Of a DNA stretch of 64,000 nt, positions 33,881 through 45,850 are shown piece by piece (the stretch's first letter is position 1; each line of letters begins with the position of its first letter). The translations under genes and the position numbers were made by a program. The notes under the pieces were generated by a model. That model was not told where the DNA came from, searched no databases, and saw nothing but the letters and a program-made list of their open reading frames with translations. Origin of the DNA: Agroathelia rolfsii (lineage: Eukaryota > Basidiomycota > Agaricomycetes > Amylocorticiales > Amylocorticiaceae); assembly GCA_018343915.1 (NCBI GenBank), contig JABRWF010000008.1:1612001-1676000 (forward strand). The letters are read 5' to 3'.

Positions 33881-34736
33881 TGTCATGAGAAGGATAATTT
33901 CGCCGATTTTTCGACTATTTTCTTGTATTATTTGGACTATTATTTAACTAGTTATGGTATTTTCTTTCCTTTCTTTTATTTTTCTTACAAAAATTACCCT
34001 TTAGGGCGTGGACTGTGGGCAGTGCAGTGGTCATGTGATTGGCCCTCACGTGTTCCAAGCCGCACGTCACAGGAGTAATCACGAGGCTATGCACACTTCC
34101 ATTTTCATCATTGCGCATAGCCTAGGAACACAGACTTCCTTCCCTGATCGATTCCTAACGGTTACTGGTACTAGTCCGGAAACAGATCTCCACACGGATG
34201 CCCAGTGGAGTTAGGGTAAAAGATCTTCCCCTGCATTGCCATCACATACACTTCTATCTCCCCTGCACACAGACCATTGAGGCTGCGCACGGACCCTTCA
34301 ATAGTAGTATAAGTAGTGCATGTAACTTGTCCTGAAGAGCTCAGCTTCGACCTCTTCGCCTTCAGGCAAGTAAAGAGTTTGTATCCCCTTAAGTAGATTG
34401 CTAATAAAAAAACTTCGCCTTCAGGGTACTATCTCTCAGGCCTAGGCCCCTTCGTCCTAGCCCACCCCCCCCCCCTTTTCCTCTCTCTCATATCCCTTAC
34501 TTGGAGGTGGTGTAAATCCCCTTGCATGTGCATGTGAAACGTAAGAGCATCGATTAAGTGCAAGCTAAGAAAGTACCTGGTCCCCCTTCAATAGATATAA
34601 GGGTGTGATAGCTGTGGGAACACTTGCATTTAGGTACTTCACATACTTAGTGTTAAGAAGGGCAGTCTTAGACTTAAAAGATATTTGAGGGAGTTGTCCC
34701 ACGAATTCTCAAAAGTCAAGGAGTGTACCCTTGACA
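33881..34736 (+). repeat. B3 3' LTR
   Basis: Follows the polypurine tract GGAAGGGGGTAA (33869-33880). 856 bp, same core elements as the 5' LTR. Confidence 0.93.
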
Positions 34737-35008
34737 ATGAGTCTAGTACTCCTTAGTAATCGCACAGTGATTGGAACGACCCTGGTTCCTGAGTCTAGAC
34801 CTTTTGATGAAAAGGAATGGTCTAGACTCTGCCTTCCTAATATATTCTTGTCACGAGCACTCCTGTCACGTGGGGCTAACACAGCCAGTCACACGCGCGT
34901 CAAGATGTCGCCTGCAAGGTATTTCATCCGTATCTCAGTCAATAAAAATCGTAAAAATACAATAAAAATATGTACATGTTCGTAAGAAAAAGACGAAAAA
35001 TGTCCAAC

Positions 35009-38000
35009 TTATAACATTACCCCCTTCTCAAGGGAGTTACTCCGGAACTTCCCTAGTTCCCATCCTGCGTTTTCCTTTGTATTTGTTTCCATGAAATTTT
35101 TGATTGGCCTAAAAGATAGTTCCCCAAAGACTGCAGCGTTTAAGCGTTTAGGTGCATTAGGGTGTTTCTTGTGAAAGTCCTTTATCCTGGCCTGGGCGTG
35201 AGTCAAGTTGCTAGCAGGTTCCCAATTATCTTCTCCTGGAGCATCCTTCCAGCTGACCAGGTATTCAAGTCGTTTGGGTCTTCCCGAGATTCTGGAATCC
35301 TTAATCTTGGCGACCTCCCATTCTTCTTCGCCCTCTACCTCCACGGGTTCAGGTGGAGGTTGATCATGTTCAGATGGCTTATGTCCGGATAGCAGGGAGA
35401 CGTGGAAAACATCGTGAATGGACCAAGTGCGGGGGATTTTAAGACGATAGGCAAGAGGGCCAATTCCTTCCAGGATTTCATAGGGTCCTGCAAATTTGGC
35501 CGAGAGCTTCTTGGTTGGCTGAGAGGTTTTGAGGTTCTCAGTGGAAAGCCAGACCTTGTCCCCCTTTTCCCAGTGAGGTGATTCCCGAACATGTTTATCA
35601 AACGACTCCTTCATCTTTTCAGCTGCCAGGTTAAGGGCAGATAGAGCGTCCGATTGAGCATCAGCAATGACATGTAACCAGTCTTCTACAGCCGGGGTTT
35701 CAAAGATTCCTGACAGCGAGAAGTCCATTCAAGGGTCAAATCCATAGTTCATTCGGAATGGAGACATCTTGGTAGCGGAATGTTGACGGTTGTTTAATGC
35801 AAATTCCGCGGAAGGAAGGAATCGTGCCCAGTCATCCTGGCGATGTGAGACAAAGAACCTAAGATAAGCTTCCAGTTCCTGGTTGACCCGTTCTGACTGT
35901 CCATCTGTCTGTGGGTGATAAGCGGTAGACATGGCTGTAGTGATCCCTAGGCGTTTATGAACTTCCTTCATGACCTTGCTTGCAAATTGGGGGCCACGGT
36001 CCGAAGTGATCCTGGATGGTAACCCGTGGAGCTTAAAGACATGTGACCATAAAAGCTCGGCTGTCCCAATGGCATTGATCTTTTCCGTAGTAGGGATGAT
36101 GTGAGTCATCTTTGAGAATTGGTCAACTACTACTAAGATACTATCGTAACCTTGGGAATCCGGGAGCTTGACTATCATGTCCATAGTGATGTGATCCCAA
36201 GGTCTAGTGGGCGTGGGAAGGGGTTCCAGGGGGCCAAATGCGGGTAAACAAGATGCCTTGTTTTGGGTGCAGATCTGACAGGTCTCTACATATTCATTTA
36301 CAGCTTTAGTTATGCCAGGCCACCAGTAGTTGCGTGATACTAGTTCGAGGGTTTTGTGTTGACCTGGGTGACCACTAAGCAAACTGTCATGGTACATAGA
36401 AATAATCTGAGTCCAGATTTCCTTATTGGCAGGTACGTAAACCCTTCCTTGTCACAGAATAACCCCATTCTCCTGATTCCACTCCTCCAGTCCTCTTTGA
36501 AGTTTGACAGGACCTAGATCCTTGACCAGCCGAAGTGCCTCCACAACCTCTGCTTCGGGAGAAGCATTCCGGATTTTCTTGAGCAGTTCACCTTCCCCTT
36601 CCATAAGAACATGACCTCGTTGAGCAGCGTTTATCCGGAATAGCTTAGGATCAAGTAAAACCACATCCTGGTTGTCATCTGCGTCAGAGATCTGGAGATC
36701 AGGGCGCCAGGATAATGCATCAGCCTTGCCATTTTCGGCACCCTTCTGATAGTGGATATGGAAGTTGTAATCTGCCAGGAAAAGGGACCAGCGAGCCTGG
36801 CGGCGGGTGAGGTTACGAGCTGTTGTCCAATACTCGAGGTTCTTGTGATCAGTCCATATCTTGAAAGGTTCAGGTAACCCCTGGAGCAGGTGACGCCAAT
36901 GATCCAGTGCACGAATAACTCCAAGCATTTCCTTGTCCCAGATGTCATAATTCCTTTCGGCATCATTCATAGATTGAGATAGGAAACCTATTGGGTGCCA
37001 GGCCCCAGATTCATCCTTTTGGCTAAGAACGGCACCAGTAGCATAGGACAAGGCATCGGTTTCTACACGGGTTGAGGCCTTTTAGTCATATGCTTGTAAG
37101 ACGGGGGCAGAACTGAAGGCCTTCTTGAGGTTCTCAAAGCTTTCTTGCTCTTCGGATCCCCAAGTCCAATCAACCTTGCCTGTAAGACGATCCAAGGGTT
37201 TGCAGATTTTCCCAAAGTCACGAATGAAACGCCTATAGTAGTTGGCTAGTCCGCGGAACTTGCGGACTTCCTTGACATTCTTAGGTATGGGCTAGTCTAG
37301 GATAGGTTTGACTTTCTTGGGGTCCATGCGTACTTAACGGTAGGAGACAATGAACCCCAGGATGTTGACTTCGGGCTTTTCCACCTCGAACTTGTCCAAG
37401 TTACCATATAAATTGTGTTCCCGTAGAATGGAAAGAACCTCTTGTGTGATCTCTCGTAGTTTCTCCTTAGTGTCAGCCCTAATAATGACATCATCAATGT
37501 AAACCCGGACGAATCCTAATTGAACTAGGTGCAGGAGGATATCATCCATTAATGCTTGCATGAAAGAGGGGGCATTACAGAGACCGAAAGGCATGACCAA
37601 GGGTTCAAAGAGACCACGTGACGTGATGAAAGCTGCCTTGCACTCATCTCCTTCTCTGATCCAAATGTTATTGAAACCGGCACGAAGATCGATTTTGGTA
37701 AACCATTGAAATTGCGTCATATGTTCTACAATTTTGGAGATTAAGGGGAGAGGGTAGGCGTTTTTAACTGTCTACTCATTCAGGGCTTGATAATCTTGGA
37801 CTGGCCGTAATTTCCCATTTTTCTTGGGGACAAAGAACATTGGAGCGGCAAATTCACTTTCAGATTTGCGGATATATCCCTTGGCCAGGTTGTCGTTGAT
37901 CCATTCATTGAGTGCATCAGTTTTGTTGCTGCTGAGGGGGTATACACGCCCTCATCTGAGCTTGGTTTCATCAAGCAACTCAATCTTATGGTCCGATGAC

Positions 38001-38590
38001 TTGTGGCTAGGTAATCTACTCACCTCCTCTTCAGAGAAGATGTCGGCAAAGTCTTCGTACCCTGGTGGCATGGTACTAGTGGCTTGTACAATTTCCTTTT
38101 CAGGTAGGAAGGTAACTTCTGCAGATTTCCAATTGATCACAGGGTTCTCGAGGCGTAACCAGTCGATTCCCAGGATTACATCCTCTTGTCCTATATTGAC
38201 GACACATAACGGCAGGTATTTACGTTTGGATCCAATTGTGGTATCGAGTATAGCAATGGATTCTATTTTTCCTATCTGGTTGGCGGAGTTGTCTATATTA
38301 TACAAGGGGATAGGGTGAGGTAATTTTTTTGTGGGGATTTTATGTTTTTCTACATATCGGTAATTTACAAATGAAGAAGAAGCACCAGAATCAATCATAG
38401 CGGAAGTGGAAAAATCTCTAAAGGGTCCATGGAACATAATAGGAACCTTGAGGTGCTGTCCATTTGCACCAGCAAGGGAAAAATATGAAGAGGAAGAAAT
38501 AGAAATATTTTTACAAGAAGAGAAGGAAGAGAAACGATTCTGAATATACGGGTCAGACTGAATAGCCCTTTCAGCTGACCTCAAGAAAAA
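35009..38590 (-). pseudogene. pol: C2 pol: protease to chromodomain
   Basis: Right to left: protease MIDSGASSSFVNYRY near 38395, EDVILGIDWLRLEN near 38170, RT KGYIRKSESEFAAPMFF near 37870 with YIDD intact near 37495, RNase H near 37060-36750, H2C2 GHPGQHKTLELVSRNYWW near 36360, integrase MDMIVKLPDSQGYDSIL near 36180 and ITSDRGPQFAS near 36000, DGQSERVNQE near 35905, chromodomain KRLEYLVSWKDAPGEDNWEP near 35270. Stops near 37952, 37773, 37334, 37294, 37083, 36452 and 35729, nearly all C-to-T or G-to-A. The natural stop overlaps the first bases of the 3' LTR (TTATAA here, TTATGA in C1 and C3). Confidence 0.92.
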
Positions 38591-40068
38591 CCCATCTGAT
38601 CCTTGAGGGCAGCAATGGTGGCTGCTTGTTCTTCCATGATCTGCATTACGCGATCTGGAACCATATATGCCGGCGGGCTCGTAGGAGGTGGCAGGGGGGC
38701 AGATGAAGCAGCTGATGACATGGTCGGTTGAACTGAGGCGGAGATTGAAGCTTGGCCAGAGGAACCAAACGGTCTCGGTTTGTATCCCAGGAGAGGACAG
38801 CGGCGTTTTGGGTGACCTAGCTGGCCACAATGAAAGCATTGTGCTTTCGACCAATCCCTAGGCGGGAATGATGGTCTTCCCTGAAAGGAGGGTTGACTGG
38901 TCGAGGGCACGGCGACTTGGGCCGCGTTGATTGTAATGGGGTTTGTTGCAGAACCGGCAACAGGGACCCAAGGGCGCCATGTATCCTGCCATAAACCTGC
39001 AGAATGCAGCCCTTGTTTAGCACGGAGTGCTGCGTCCATTGCCTTTTGCACTGTTTCCAGATTCGTCTGGTCCCATCCGCCAAGGACATTCCGGATCTTG
39101 GGGTTAAGCCTATCCAAGAAACATACGCACCAATCCTCCTCTGATAGATCTGTCTGCTGAGCCGTAGACCAGAAATCCGTGATGTATTCCTGCGTACTTC
39201 GCGAACCCTGCTTCATGCCCTTAAGCTTGTCAAGGGCGGACCGCTTATAGTCCCATGATCCATAGAGACCTCTGAAGGCCTTGTAGAAGTCGTTGAAGAC
39301 AAAAGGAACTTCTATCTTAACTTCTCCTTCTTCTTCAGCCTTGATCATGTCGGACCATTTTTCCAACCACCTCCTTGGGCCACCTTCTAGCAGTGAAATA
39401 AGCAATCTGCCCTTATCACGGTCTGAACTGTACAGGGTTGGGTTTAAACCTAGGTAGTTCTTGAATCCTAGGATAAAATCTTTGTACTTTTCACGGTCGC
39501 CCGTGAACTTAGAAGGCTCCTTGCCTCTTTCTTTGGTTGAGGCCACCGTGACAACCTGTGGGGCTGGCGTTGGTGCAGGAGCTGGTCTGTCGGCAATCTC
39601 CACCAGCTTTCGTTGTGTCTCTGTCATGTGACGCATCATTTCTGTTGTTTGACGCTGCATTTCCAGCATCTGACCAAGGAACTATTTGAATCCTGCAGAC
39701 ATGACAGGGGATGTAGGGCGGGTAATGGCAGGAGTGCGGGTGCGGGGGGTTGGAACAGGGGTACGAACTCTTGGTGTTACAATAGGTGTAGGAATGCGTG
39801 AACAAGTGCGGGATGCGATGGGTTCGGGTTCTGGTTCACAGAAGTTGGATGGAGAGGGGTATTCTTTCTCAGGTTCTTCCTCGTCATCTTCTTCCTCCTC
39901 GGATTCTTCAGGTGTTGCTGGTTTAGGAGGAGAAGGGAGTTTAGGTGGGGTGGGAACCTTAGGAGGTTGAGAAAACGTAGGCTGAGGGGCAGGGACGGAT
40001 ACGGAGGGACGAGCGGAGGATTTGGCAGATGGTTGTGCAGGAGCTTTACCCTTGGAAGGTCTGCTCAT
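38581..40068 (-). pseudogene. gag: C2 gag
   Basis: ATG at 40066-40068 (MSRPSKGKAPAQPSAKSSAR). Proline-rich and acidic N-terminus, one stop at 39682-39684 (CAG to TAG within FEQFMGQ), coiled region MLEMQRQTTEMMRHM, capsid KFTGDREKYKDFILGFKNYL near 39490, intact knuckle CFHCGQLGHPKRRC near 38830, tail ending ALKDQMGFS at 38584. Close to C3 gag. Confidence 0.92.
38587..38593 (-). promoter_or_regulatory. -1 frameshift heptamer, C2
   Basis: Minus-strand ATG GGT TTT TCT TGA; the heptamer is one codon before the gag stop (38581-38583). Confidence 0.76.
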
Positions 40069-40481
40069 AAAAGTTTGTAGAGCAAGGGCTCAATACAGAT
40101 TCCTTTGTCTTCTTCAGGACTCAGGCACTAAGCGGAGTGCCTCTGGTAACGTAATAAAAGGAATAAAGGATTTGAATTGGGCAGGCAGTTTTACACCTGA
40201 AGAGGTGTCCCTAGAAGCAGCAGGCTAACCCTGCAGTAGCGCCTTTGGGTAATGACACAAGGTTTCCCTAGAACGTACAGGTACTCCTAAGCCTAAATCT
40301 GAATGGGTTAAAACTAGGTATTAGATCCTAGCTAATGGCTTCCGCAAACAGTTCAAGCCCAAAACAAATTTAACAAATGAAATGTATGTAAAATTCTTTT
40401 CTTTGCTTGTGCTACTTGGCAGAGAATCAATCTGCACACTGGAGCGAGGCTCAACAGTGGTTTAGGCTAGCTTTGACCTAA
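40069..40481 (-). other. C2 leader with self-primer binding site
   Basis: Leader similar to C1 and C3. The primer site reads AGCTTTGACCT on the plus strand at 40469-40479, two bases from the LTR. It is the variant form, perfectly complementary to the variant start motif in both C2 LTRs (27361-27371 and 41038-41048). Confidence 0.75.
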
Positions 40482-41487
40482 TGTCAAGGCTTGCGCTCTT
40501 GACTAATCTGACAAACACAACCTCCTGTAAGGTACGGAGGTGGGCTGTAATGCCGGGTTTTACATGTGTTACTCGGTCAGATATTTCTCAGGGACCCACG
40601 TGCTCCCGTTGCTACTCTTCGTAATAGGGCACTCTACACACTACTTTGCTAGGCTTATGATTGGTACTCTAGACTTGTCATCTTCCTGTGTACTCGCTTT
40701 GCGTCAAATAGTTTGTATGATGCTTCTTACTCAAGACAGGCGGCTTAGCCCACCGTGGTCTTTGTAATCCCTGCAAGGTCTTATTACTGCCTTGACCAGA
40801 ATGAACTGGGTTTGATCATGCACAATGCCTCCTGATTGATTGAGGTCTTTATAACTTATAGCCTCCTTGTATCGAGGCTTACGTGTACGCTTACTAAGAC
40901 ACCCTAAAGGCCTTACTCTTAATAAGGTAAAAGGAGAGGGAAGGGGTGTAGGCTAGGACGAGTGTAAGCCTAAAGGCAAAATATATTAGTTTTATGTACG
41001 GGATACAAGTGGGGGGTGCCCTTACCTGAAGGCGAAAAGGTCAAAGCTAAAGTTCAGGTAAGGGCTACATGCTTGTATTTATACATAAATGAAAGGGCCT
41101 GTACGCAGCCTTGATGGTCTGTGCACAGCCGGGGTTCGTAAGCAAGATCGTGTCAAATGCAGGGGCAGTGCTTTGTGACTAAGTCCGATGAGCAACCGAT
41201 CGGAGTGATGAGTCTAGTACTCCTTAGTAATCGCACAGTGATCAGAACGACCCTGGTTCCTGAGTCTAGACCTTTTGATGAAAAGGAATGGTCTAGACTC
41301 CGCCTTCCTAATATATTCTTGTCACGAGCACTCCTGTTACGTGGGGCTAACACAGCCAGTCATACGCGCATCAAGATATCGCCTGCAAGGTATTTCGTCC
41401 GTATCTCAGTCAATAAAAATCGTAAAAATACAATAAAAATATGTACATGTTCGTAAGAAAAAGACAAAAAATGTCCAACTCATAACA
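40482..41487 (-). repeat. C2 5' LTR
   Basis: 1006 bp in minus orientation. TATA box (complement TATTTATA) at 41076-41083 and start motif (complement AGGTCAAAGCT) at 41038-41048, inside the inverted repeat CTTACCTGAA / TTCAGGTAAG. Confidence 0.93.
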
Positions 41488-42847
41488 CCCCGGTCAACAC
41501 AAGATACTTGAGCTAGTATCACAAAACTACTGGTGGCCGGGAATGACCAAGGTGGTAAACAAATACGTAGAAACCTGCTAAACTTGCATCCAGAACAAGT
41601 CATCACGCCTTCCTGCTTTTGGTCCCCTTGAACCCCTTCCGACACCTACCCGTCCTTGGGATCACATCATGATGGACATGATCGTTAAGCTACTAGACTC
41701 TCAGGGTTACGATAGCATTTTAGTCGTAGTAGACAGATTCTCCAAAATGACCCATGTCATTCCTACTATGGAAAAGATCAACGCCATCGGAACAGCGGAG
41801 CTTTTATGGTCACAGGTCTTCAAGCTCCATGGATTACCATCCCGTATTACATTGGATCGCGGACCCCAGTTCGCAAGCAAGGTCATGAGAGAAGTGCACA
41901 AGCGTCTAGGGATTACCACAGCTATGTTCACAGCCTACCATCCACAGACCGACGGTCAATCAGAACGAGTTAATCAGGAGCTGGAAGCGTACCTCAGATT
42001 CTTCGTATCTCACCGCCAAGACGATTGGGCTTGACTACTTCCTTCCGCTGAATTCGCCCTAAATAACTGGCAACATTCTGCCACCAAGATCTCTCCCTTC
42101 TGCATGAACTATGGGTTTGACCCCCGAATGGACTTCTCACTCAATGGGGTTTTCAAAACCCCTGCCGTTGAAGATTGGATGCATGTGATATCTGATGCCC
42201 AATCCAATGCGCAAGCTGCTCTTAACCTAGCAGCTGAAAAGATGAAGGAGTCATTCGATAAGCATGTACGGGAATCCCCTCAGTGGCAGAAAGGTGACAA
42301 AGTCTGGCTATCCACAGAGAACTTGAAAACCTTGCAACCAACCAAGAAGCTAGCCGCCAAATTCGCAGGACCTTACGAAATCCTGGAAAGGATCGGTCCC
42401 CTTGCTTATCGTCTTAAGATCCCTTGCACTTGGTTGATTCATGACGTTTTCCATGTCTCTCTCTTATCCGGACATAAACCATCAGATCGGGATCAACCTC
42501 CGCCTGAACCCGTGGAAGTAGAAGGAGAAGAAGAGTGGGAAGTAGCCAAAATTAAGGACTCTAGAATCTCAGGCAGACCCAAGCGGCTCGAATACCTTGT
42601 CAGTTGGAAAGATGCGCCAGGAGAGGATAATTGGGAACCTGCAGATAATCTAGCACATGCTAAAGCCAGGATACGAGACTTCCATAAAAGGCACCCTAAT
42701 GCACCTAAACGCTTAAACACTGCAGTCTTTGGGGAACTACCTTTTAGGCCAATCAAAAATTTTACGGAAACAAATACGAAGGAAAACGCAGGATGGGAAC
42801 TAGGGAAGTTCCGGAGTAACTCCCTTGAGAAGGGGGTAATGTTATGA
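41488..42847 (+). pseudogene. pol: C1 pol: integrase and chromodomain
   Basis: Continues from 26804 after C2. H2C2 remainder, integrase core (MMDMIVKLLDSQGYDSIL near 41670, LDRGPQFASKVM near 41855, DGQSERVNQELEAYLR near 41950 with Glu intact), chromodomain (KRLEYLVSWKDAPGEDNWEP near 42580). Stops at 41579-41581 (CAA to TAA) and 42032-42034 (CGA to TGA). The natural stop TGA at 42845-42847 lies inside the 3' LTR start; the polypurine tract is at 42826-42839. Confidence 0.92.
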
Positions 42848-43841
42848 GTTGGACATTTTTCGCCTTTTTCTTACGAACATGTACATATTTTTATTGTATT
42901 TTTACGATTTTTATTGACTGAGATACGGACGAAATACCTTGCAGGCAACATCTTGACACGCGTATGACTGGCTGTGTTAGCCCCACGTGACAGGAGTGCT
43001 CGTGACAAGAGTATATTAGGAAGGCGGAGTCTAGATCATTCCTTTTCATCAAAAGGTCTAGACTCAGGAACCAGGGTCGTTCCAATCACTGTGCGATTAC
43101 TAAGGAGTACCAGACTCATCATTCCGATTGGTTGCTCATCGGACTTAGGCACAAAGCACTACCCCTGCATTATTACATGTTCCCACTTACAAACCCCGTC
43201 TGCGCACAGACCATCAAGGCTGCGCATGGGCCCTTCTGTTTATGTATAAATACAAGCATGTAGCCCTTACCTGAACCTTAGCTTCGACCTTCTCGCCTTC
43301 AGGTAAGGGCACCCCCATTTGTACTTCTTACATATCACTAATATATACTCTTGCCTTCAGGCTTGTTCGCCCTAGCCCACATCACTCTCCCTTCTTCTTA
43401 TTAAGTGTAAGGCCTTTAGGGCATCTTAGTAAGCATCTCCATAAGCCTTGTTACAAGAAGGCGATAAGTCATAAGTCCCCAATACATAAGGGGCACTGCG
43501 CGTGATATTAAACCCAGTTCAGTCTGGTCAAGGCAGTAATAAGTCCTTGCAGGGATTTTGTAGACCACGGTGGGCTAAGCCACCTGTCTCGAGTAAGAAG
43601 TATTGTATAAGCTATTTGACGCAAAGCAAGTACATGGGAAGACATTGAGTCTAGAGTACCGAACACAAGCCTAGCAAAGTAGCATATAAAGTACCCTATT
43701 ACAAAGAGCAGCAACGGGAGCACGTGGGTCCCTGAGAAACATCTGACCAAGTCACACACGTAAAACCCGGCTTTACAGCCCGCCTCCATACCTTACAGGA
43801 GGTTGTGTTTGTCAGATCAGTCAAGAGTGCAAGCCTTGACA
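42840..43841 (+). repeat. C1 3' LTR
   Basis: 1002 bp, TGTTATGAG to CCTTGACA. It is immediately followed by CCTGAACCTT, part of another family C LTR, with no match to the left flank of C1. Confidence 0.93.
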
Positions 43842-44429
43842 CCTGAACCTTAGCTTCAACCTTTTCGCCTTCAGGTAAGGGCACCCCATTTGTGTTTCCT
43901 TATGTAAACAACTAATATATTTCGCCTTCAGGCTTACGCACGTCCTAGCCCACCTTCACTCTCCCTCTCTCTCCCCCCCTCCTTATTAAGTATAAGGCCT
44001 ATAAGGCATCTTAGTAAGTGTGTAAGGCCTTGTTACAAGGAGGTCTCTAAGTATCAACAAGTCCCTAATATATCAGAGGGCATACGCATGATAAGAAAGT
44101 CCTATTCATTTAGGCCAGGGCAGTAACAAGTCCCTGTGAACATTTGTAGACTACAGTAGGCTAAGCCACCTATTCTGAGTAAGAAGCACAACAATAGTAT
44201 TTGACACGAAGCGAGTAACATGGGAAGACTAAAACGTCTAGAGTACCAATACACAAGCCTAGTAAAGTACTAGAGAAGTGCCCTATTATGAAAGAATAGC
44301 AACGGGAGCACGTGGGTGTTTGTAAAACATCCAACCAAGTAACACATGTAAAACCCGGCCTTACCGCCCGCCCTTGTATCTTACAGAGGGTTGTGTTTGT
44401 TGGATTAGTCAAGTGCGCAAGCCTTGACA
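43842..44429 (+). repeat. C3 5' LTR, right part only
   Basis: 588 bp from CCTGAACCTT through AGCTTCAACCT (43852-43862), the hairpin right arm TTCAGGTAAGGGC and the U5 end GCAAGCCTTGACA. U3 and the TATA box are missing here. CCTGA at 43842-43846 would be the target duplication of C1. Confidence 0.85.
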
Positions 44430-44431
44430 TT

Positions 44432-44442
44432 AGGTCGAAGCT
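44432..44442 (+). promoter_or_regulatory. C3 self-primer binding site
   Basis: AGGTCGAAGCT two bases after the LTR end, the consensus complement of AGCTTCGACCT. The C3 5' LTR itself now reads AGCTTCAACCT, a one-base decay. Confidence 0.75.
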
Positions 44443-45850
44443 TAACCTAAACCACTGTCAAGCCTCGCTCCAGTGTGCAGATCCGATTCTCTGCAAATAA
44501 GCACAAGCAAAGAAAATTTTTACATACCTTTCTTTTGTAAGATTTAATTGGTCCTGAACTGTTTGCAGAAGCAATTGGCTAGGATCTAATACCTAGTTCA
44601 ACCTGTTAAGATTTAGGCTTGGGAGTATCTGCATGTTCCAGAGAAACCTTGTGTCGTTACCCGAAGGCGCTACCGTGGAGTTAGTCTGCTGCTTCTAGGG
44701 ACACTTTACCCAAAGTGTAAAACTGCTTGACCAATTAAATTTCTTTATACTTTTATTACTACATTACAAAAGGCACTCCGCTTGGTGCCTAAGTTTGAAG
44801 AAAACAAGAATCCTGTGTTGTGTCAAGGCTTACGCTCTTGACTTAACCAAACGACGTAACCCTCTCGAAGGTACGAGGGTGGACTATAAGGTCCCTTTTA
44901 CATGTATATATGTCTGGTCTTATGTAGGCGCGTACGTGCTCCCGTTGCTATCCTTTGTAATAGTAATCTCGAAATACTACTTTGCTAGGATTGCTTTTGG
45001 TACTCTAGCCAGTGGCTTCCCGTGTGCTTTCTTTGCGTCAAATAGTTTTTACAAGATTTTCTTACTCGGAGTAGGCGGCTTAGCCCTCCGTACTACTACT
45101 AACGCCTAAGAGGACTTATTTCTGCCTCTACCTGAATGAACAGGATTTTTATCACGCGCACTTGCCTCTGTGTATTGAGGACTTATGACTTATTTGCCTT
45201 CTTATAATAAGGCCTTATGTGTACTCCTACTAAGTTGCCGTTAAGGCCTTATACTTAATATGGAAAGGTGTGTGAGAGGGAGAGGGGATGGGCTAGGACT
45301 TGTAAGCCTGAAGGCGAAAATATATTAGTTTATGTGATTAAGTACAAGGGGGGGCGCCCTTACCTGAAGGCGAAAAGGTCGAAGCTAAGGTTCAGGTAAG
45401 GGCTACAGGCTTGTATTTATACATAAAATGAAGGGCCCGTGTGCAGCCTTGATGGTCTGTGCGCAGCCGGGGTTCGTAAGCAGGAACATGTAAAATGCAG
45501 GGGCAGTGCTTTGTGACTAAGTCCGATGAGCAACTGATCGGAATGATGAGTCTAGTACTCCTTAGTAATCGCACAGTGATTGGAACAACCCTGGTTCCTG
45601 AGTCTAGACCTTTTGATGAAAAGGAACGATCTAGACTCCGCCTTCCTAATATACTCTTGTCACGAGCACTCCTGTCACATGGGGCTAACACAGCCAGTCA
45701 CACGCGCGTCAAGATGTCGCCTGCAAGGTATTTTGTCCATATCTCGATGAATAAAAATCGTAAAAATATAATAAAAATATGTACATGTTTGTAAAGAAAC
45801 GGCGAAAAATATCTAACTCATAACATGTTGAGCCTTCGCTCCACAAGTTT
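44443..45850 (+). other. C3 leader, split by a solo LTR
   Basis: 44443-44820 and 45831-45850 are C-family leader. Nothing coding is seen. The insertion point is only about 20 bp upstream of the gag ATG. Confidence 0.6.
44821..45825 (-). repeat. Solo LTR, family C, in C3 leader
   Basis: 1005 bp in minus orientation with a TGTTG duplication (44816-44820 and 45826-45830). Right end is the complement of TGTTATGAGTTAGATA. Carries the TATA box near 45416 and the hairpin core near 45365-45400. Confidence 0.93.

Larger units (their letters stand above)
27536..34736 (+). mobile_element. B3: full-length family B element in C2 LTR
   Basis: Flanked by ATGAG (27531-27535 and 34737-34741). LTRs 27536-28389 (854 bp) and 33881-34736 (856 bp) differ by about 14 transitions by eye, no clear transversions, and a poly-C length change. 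Primer site, gag, frameshift site, pol and polypurine tract are all present and uninterrupted by other insertions. It is the structurally most complete gypsy copy in the window, but has at least five stops. Confidence 0.94.
26805..35016 (-). repeat. C2 3' LTR, split by B3
   Basis: Two pieces, 26805-27535 and 34742-35016, together 1006 bp. The start motif reads AGGTCAAAGCT on the plus strand at 27361-27371, the variant form that also appears in the 5' LTR and, complemented, in the primer site. The polypurine tract lies at 35017-35030. Confidence 0.92.
26805..41487 (-). mobile_element. C2: family C chromovirus in C1 integrase
   Basis: Minus-strand element. 3' LTR on the left (26805-27535 plus 34742-35016, 1006 bp), pol 35009-38583, gag to 40068, leader, and 5' LTR 40482-41487 (1006 bp). 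Flanks are CCCTG (26800-26804) and CCCCG (41488-41492), a duplication with one transition. B3 interrupts its 3' LTR. It is the same LTR subfamily as C1 (CTTTTTCTTACGAACATG near the U3 end). Confidence 0.92.
3938..43841 (+). mobile_element. C1: family C chromovirus, host of B1, E and C2
   Basis: Plus-strand Ty3/gypsy element: 5' LTR 3938-4939, leader, gag (5361-6362 and 23221-23724), pol (to 25885, 26749-26804, 41493-42847) and 3' LTR 42840-43841. Both LTRs are 1002 bp. Three insertions split it, each with a target duplication: TACTT for B1, AAGGA for the E LTR, CCCTG/CCCCG for C2. C1 itself lacks matching flanks (CTTTC on the left, CCTGA on the right). This is best explained by insertion into the 5' LTR of C3 followed by collapse of two adjacent LTR halves. 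Confidence 0.9.

Noticed and set aside
43842..44429. A separate solo LTR next to C1
   Set aside because: It is followed directly by a primer site and C-family leader and gag, so it is the 5' LTR remnant of C3.
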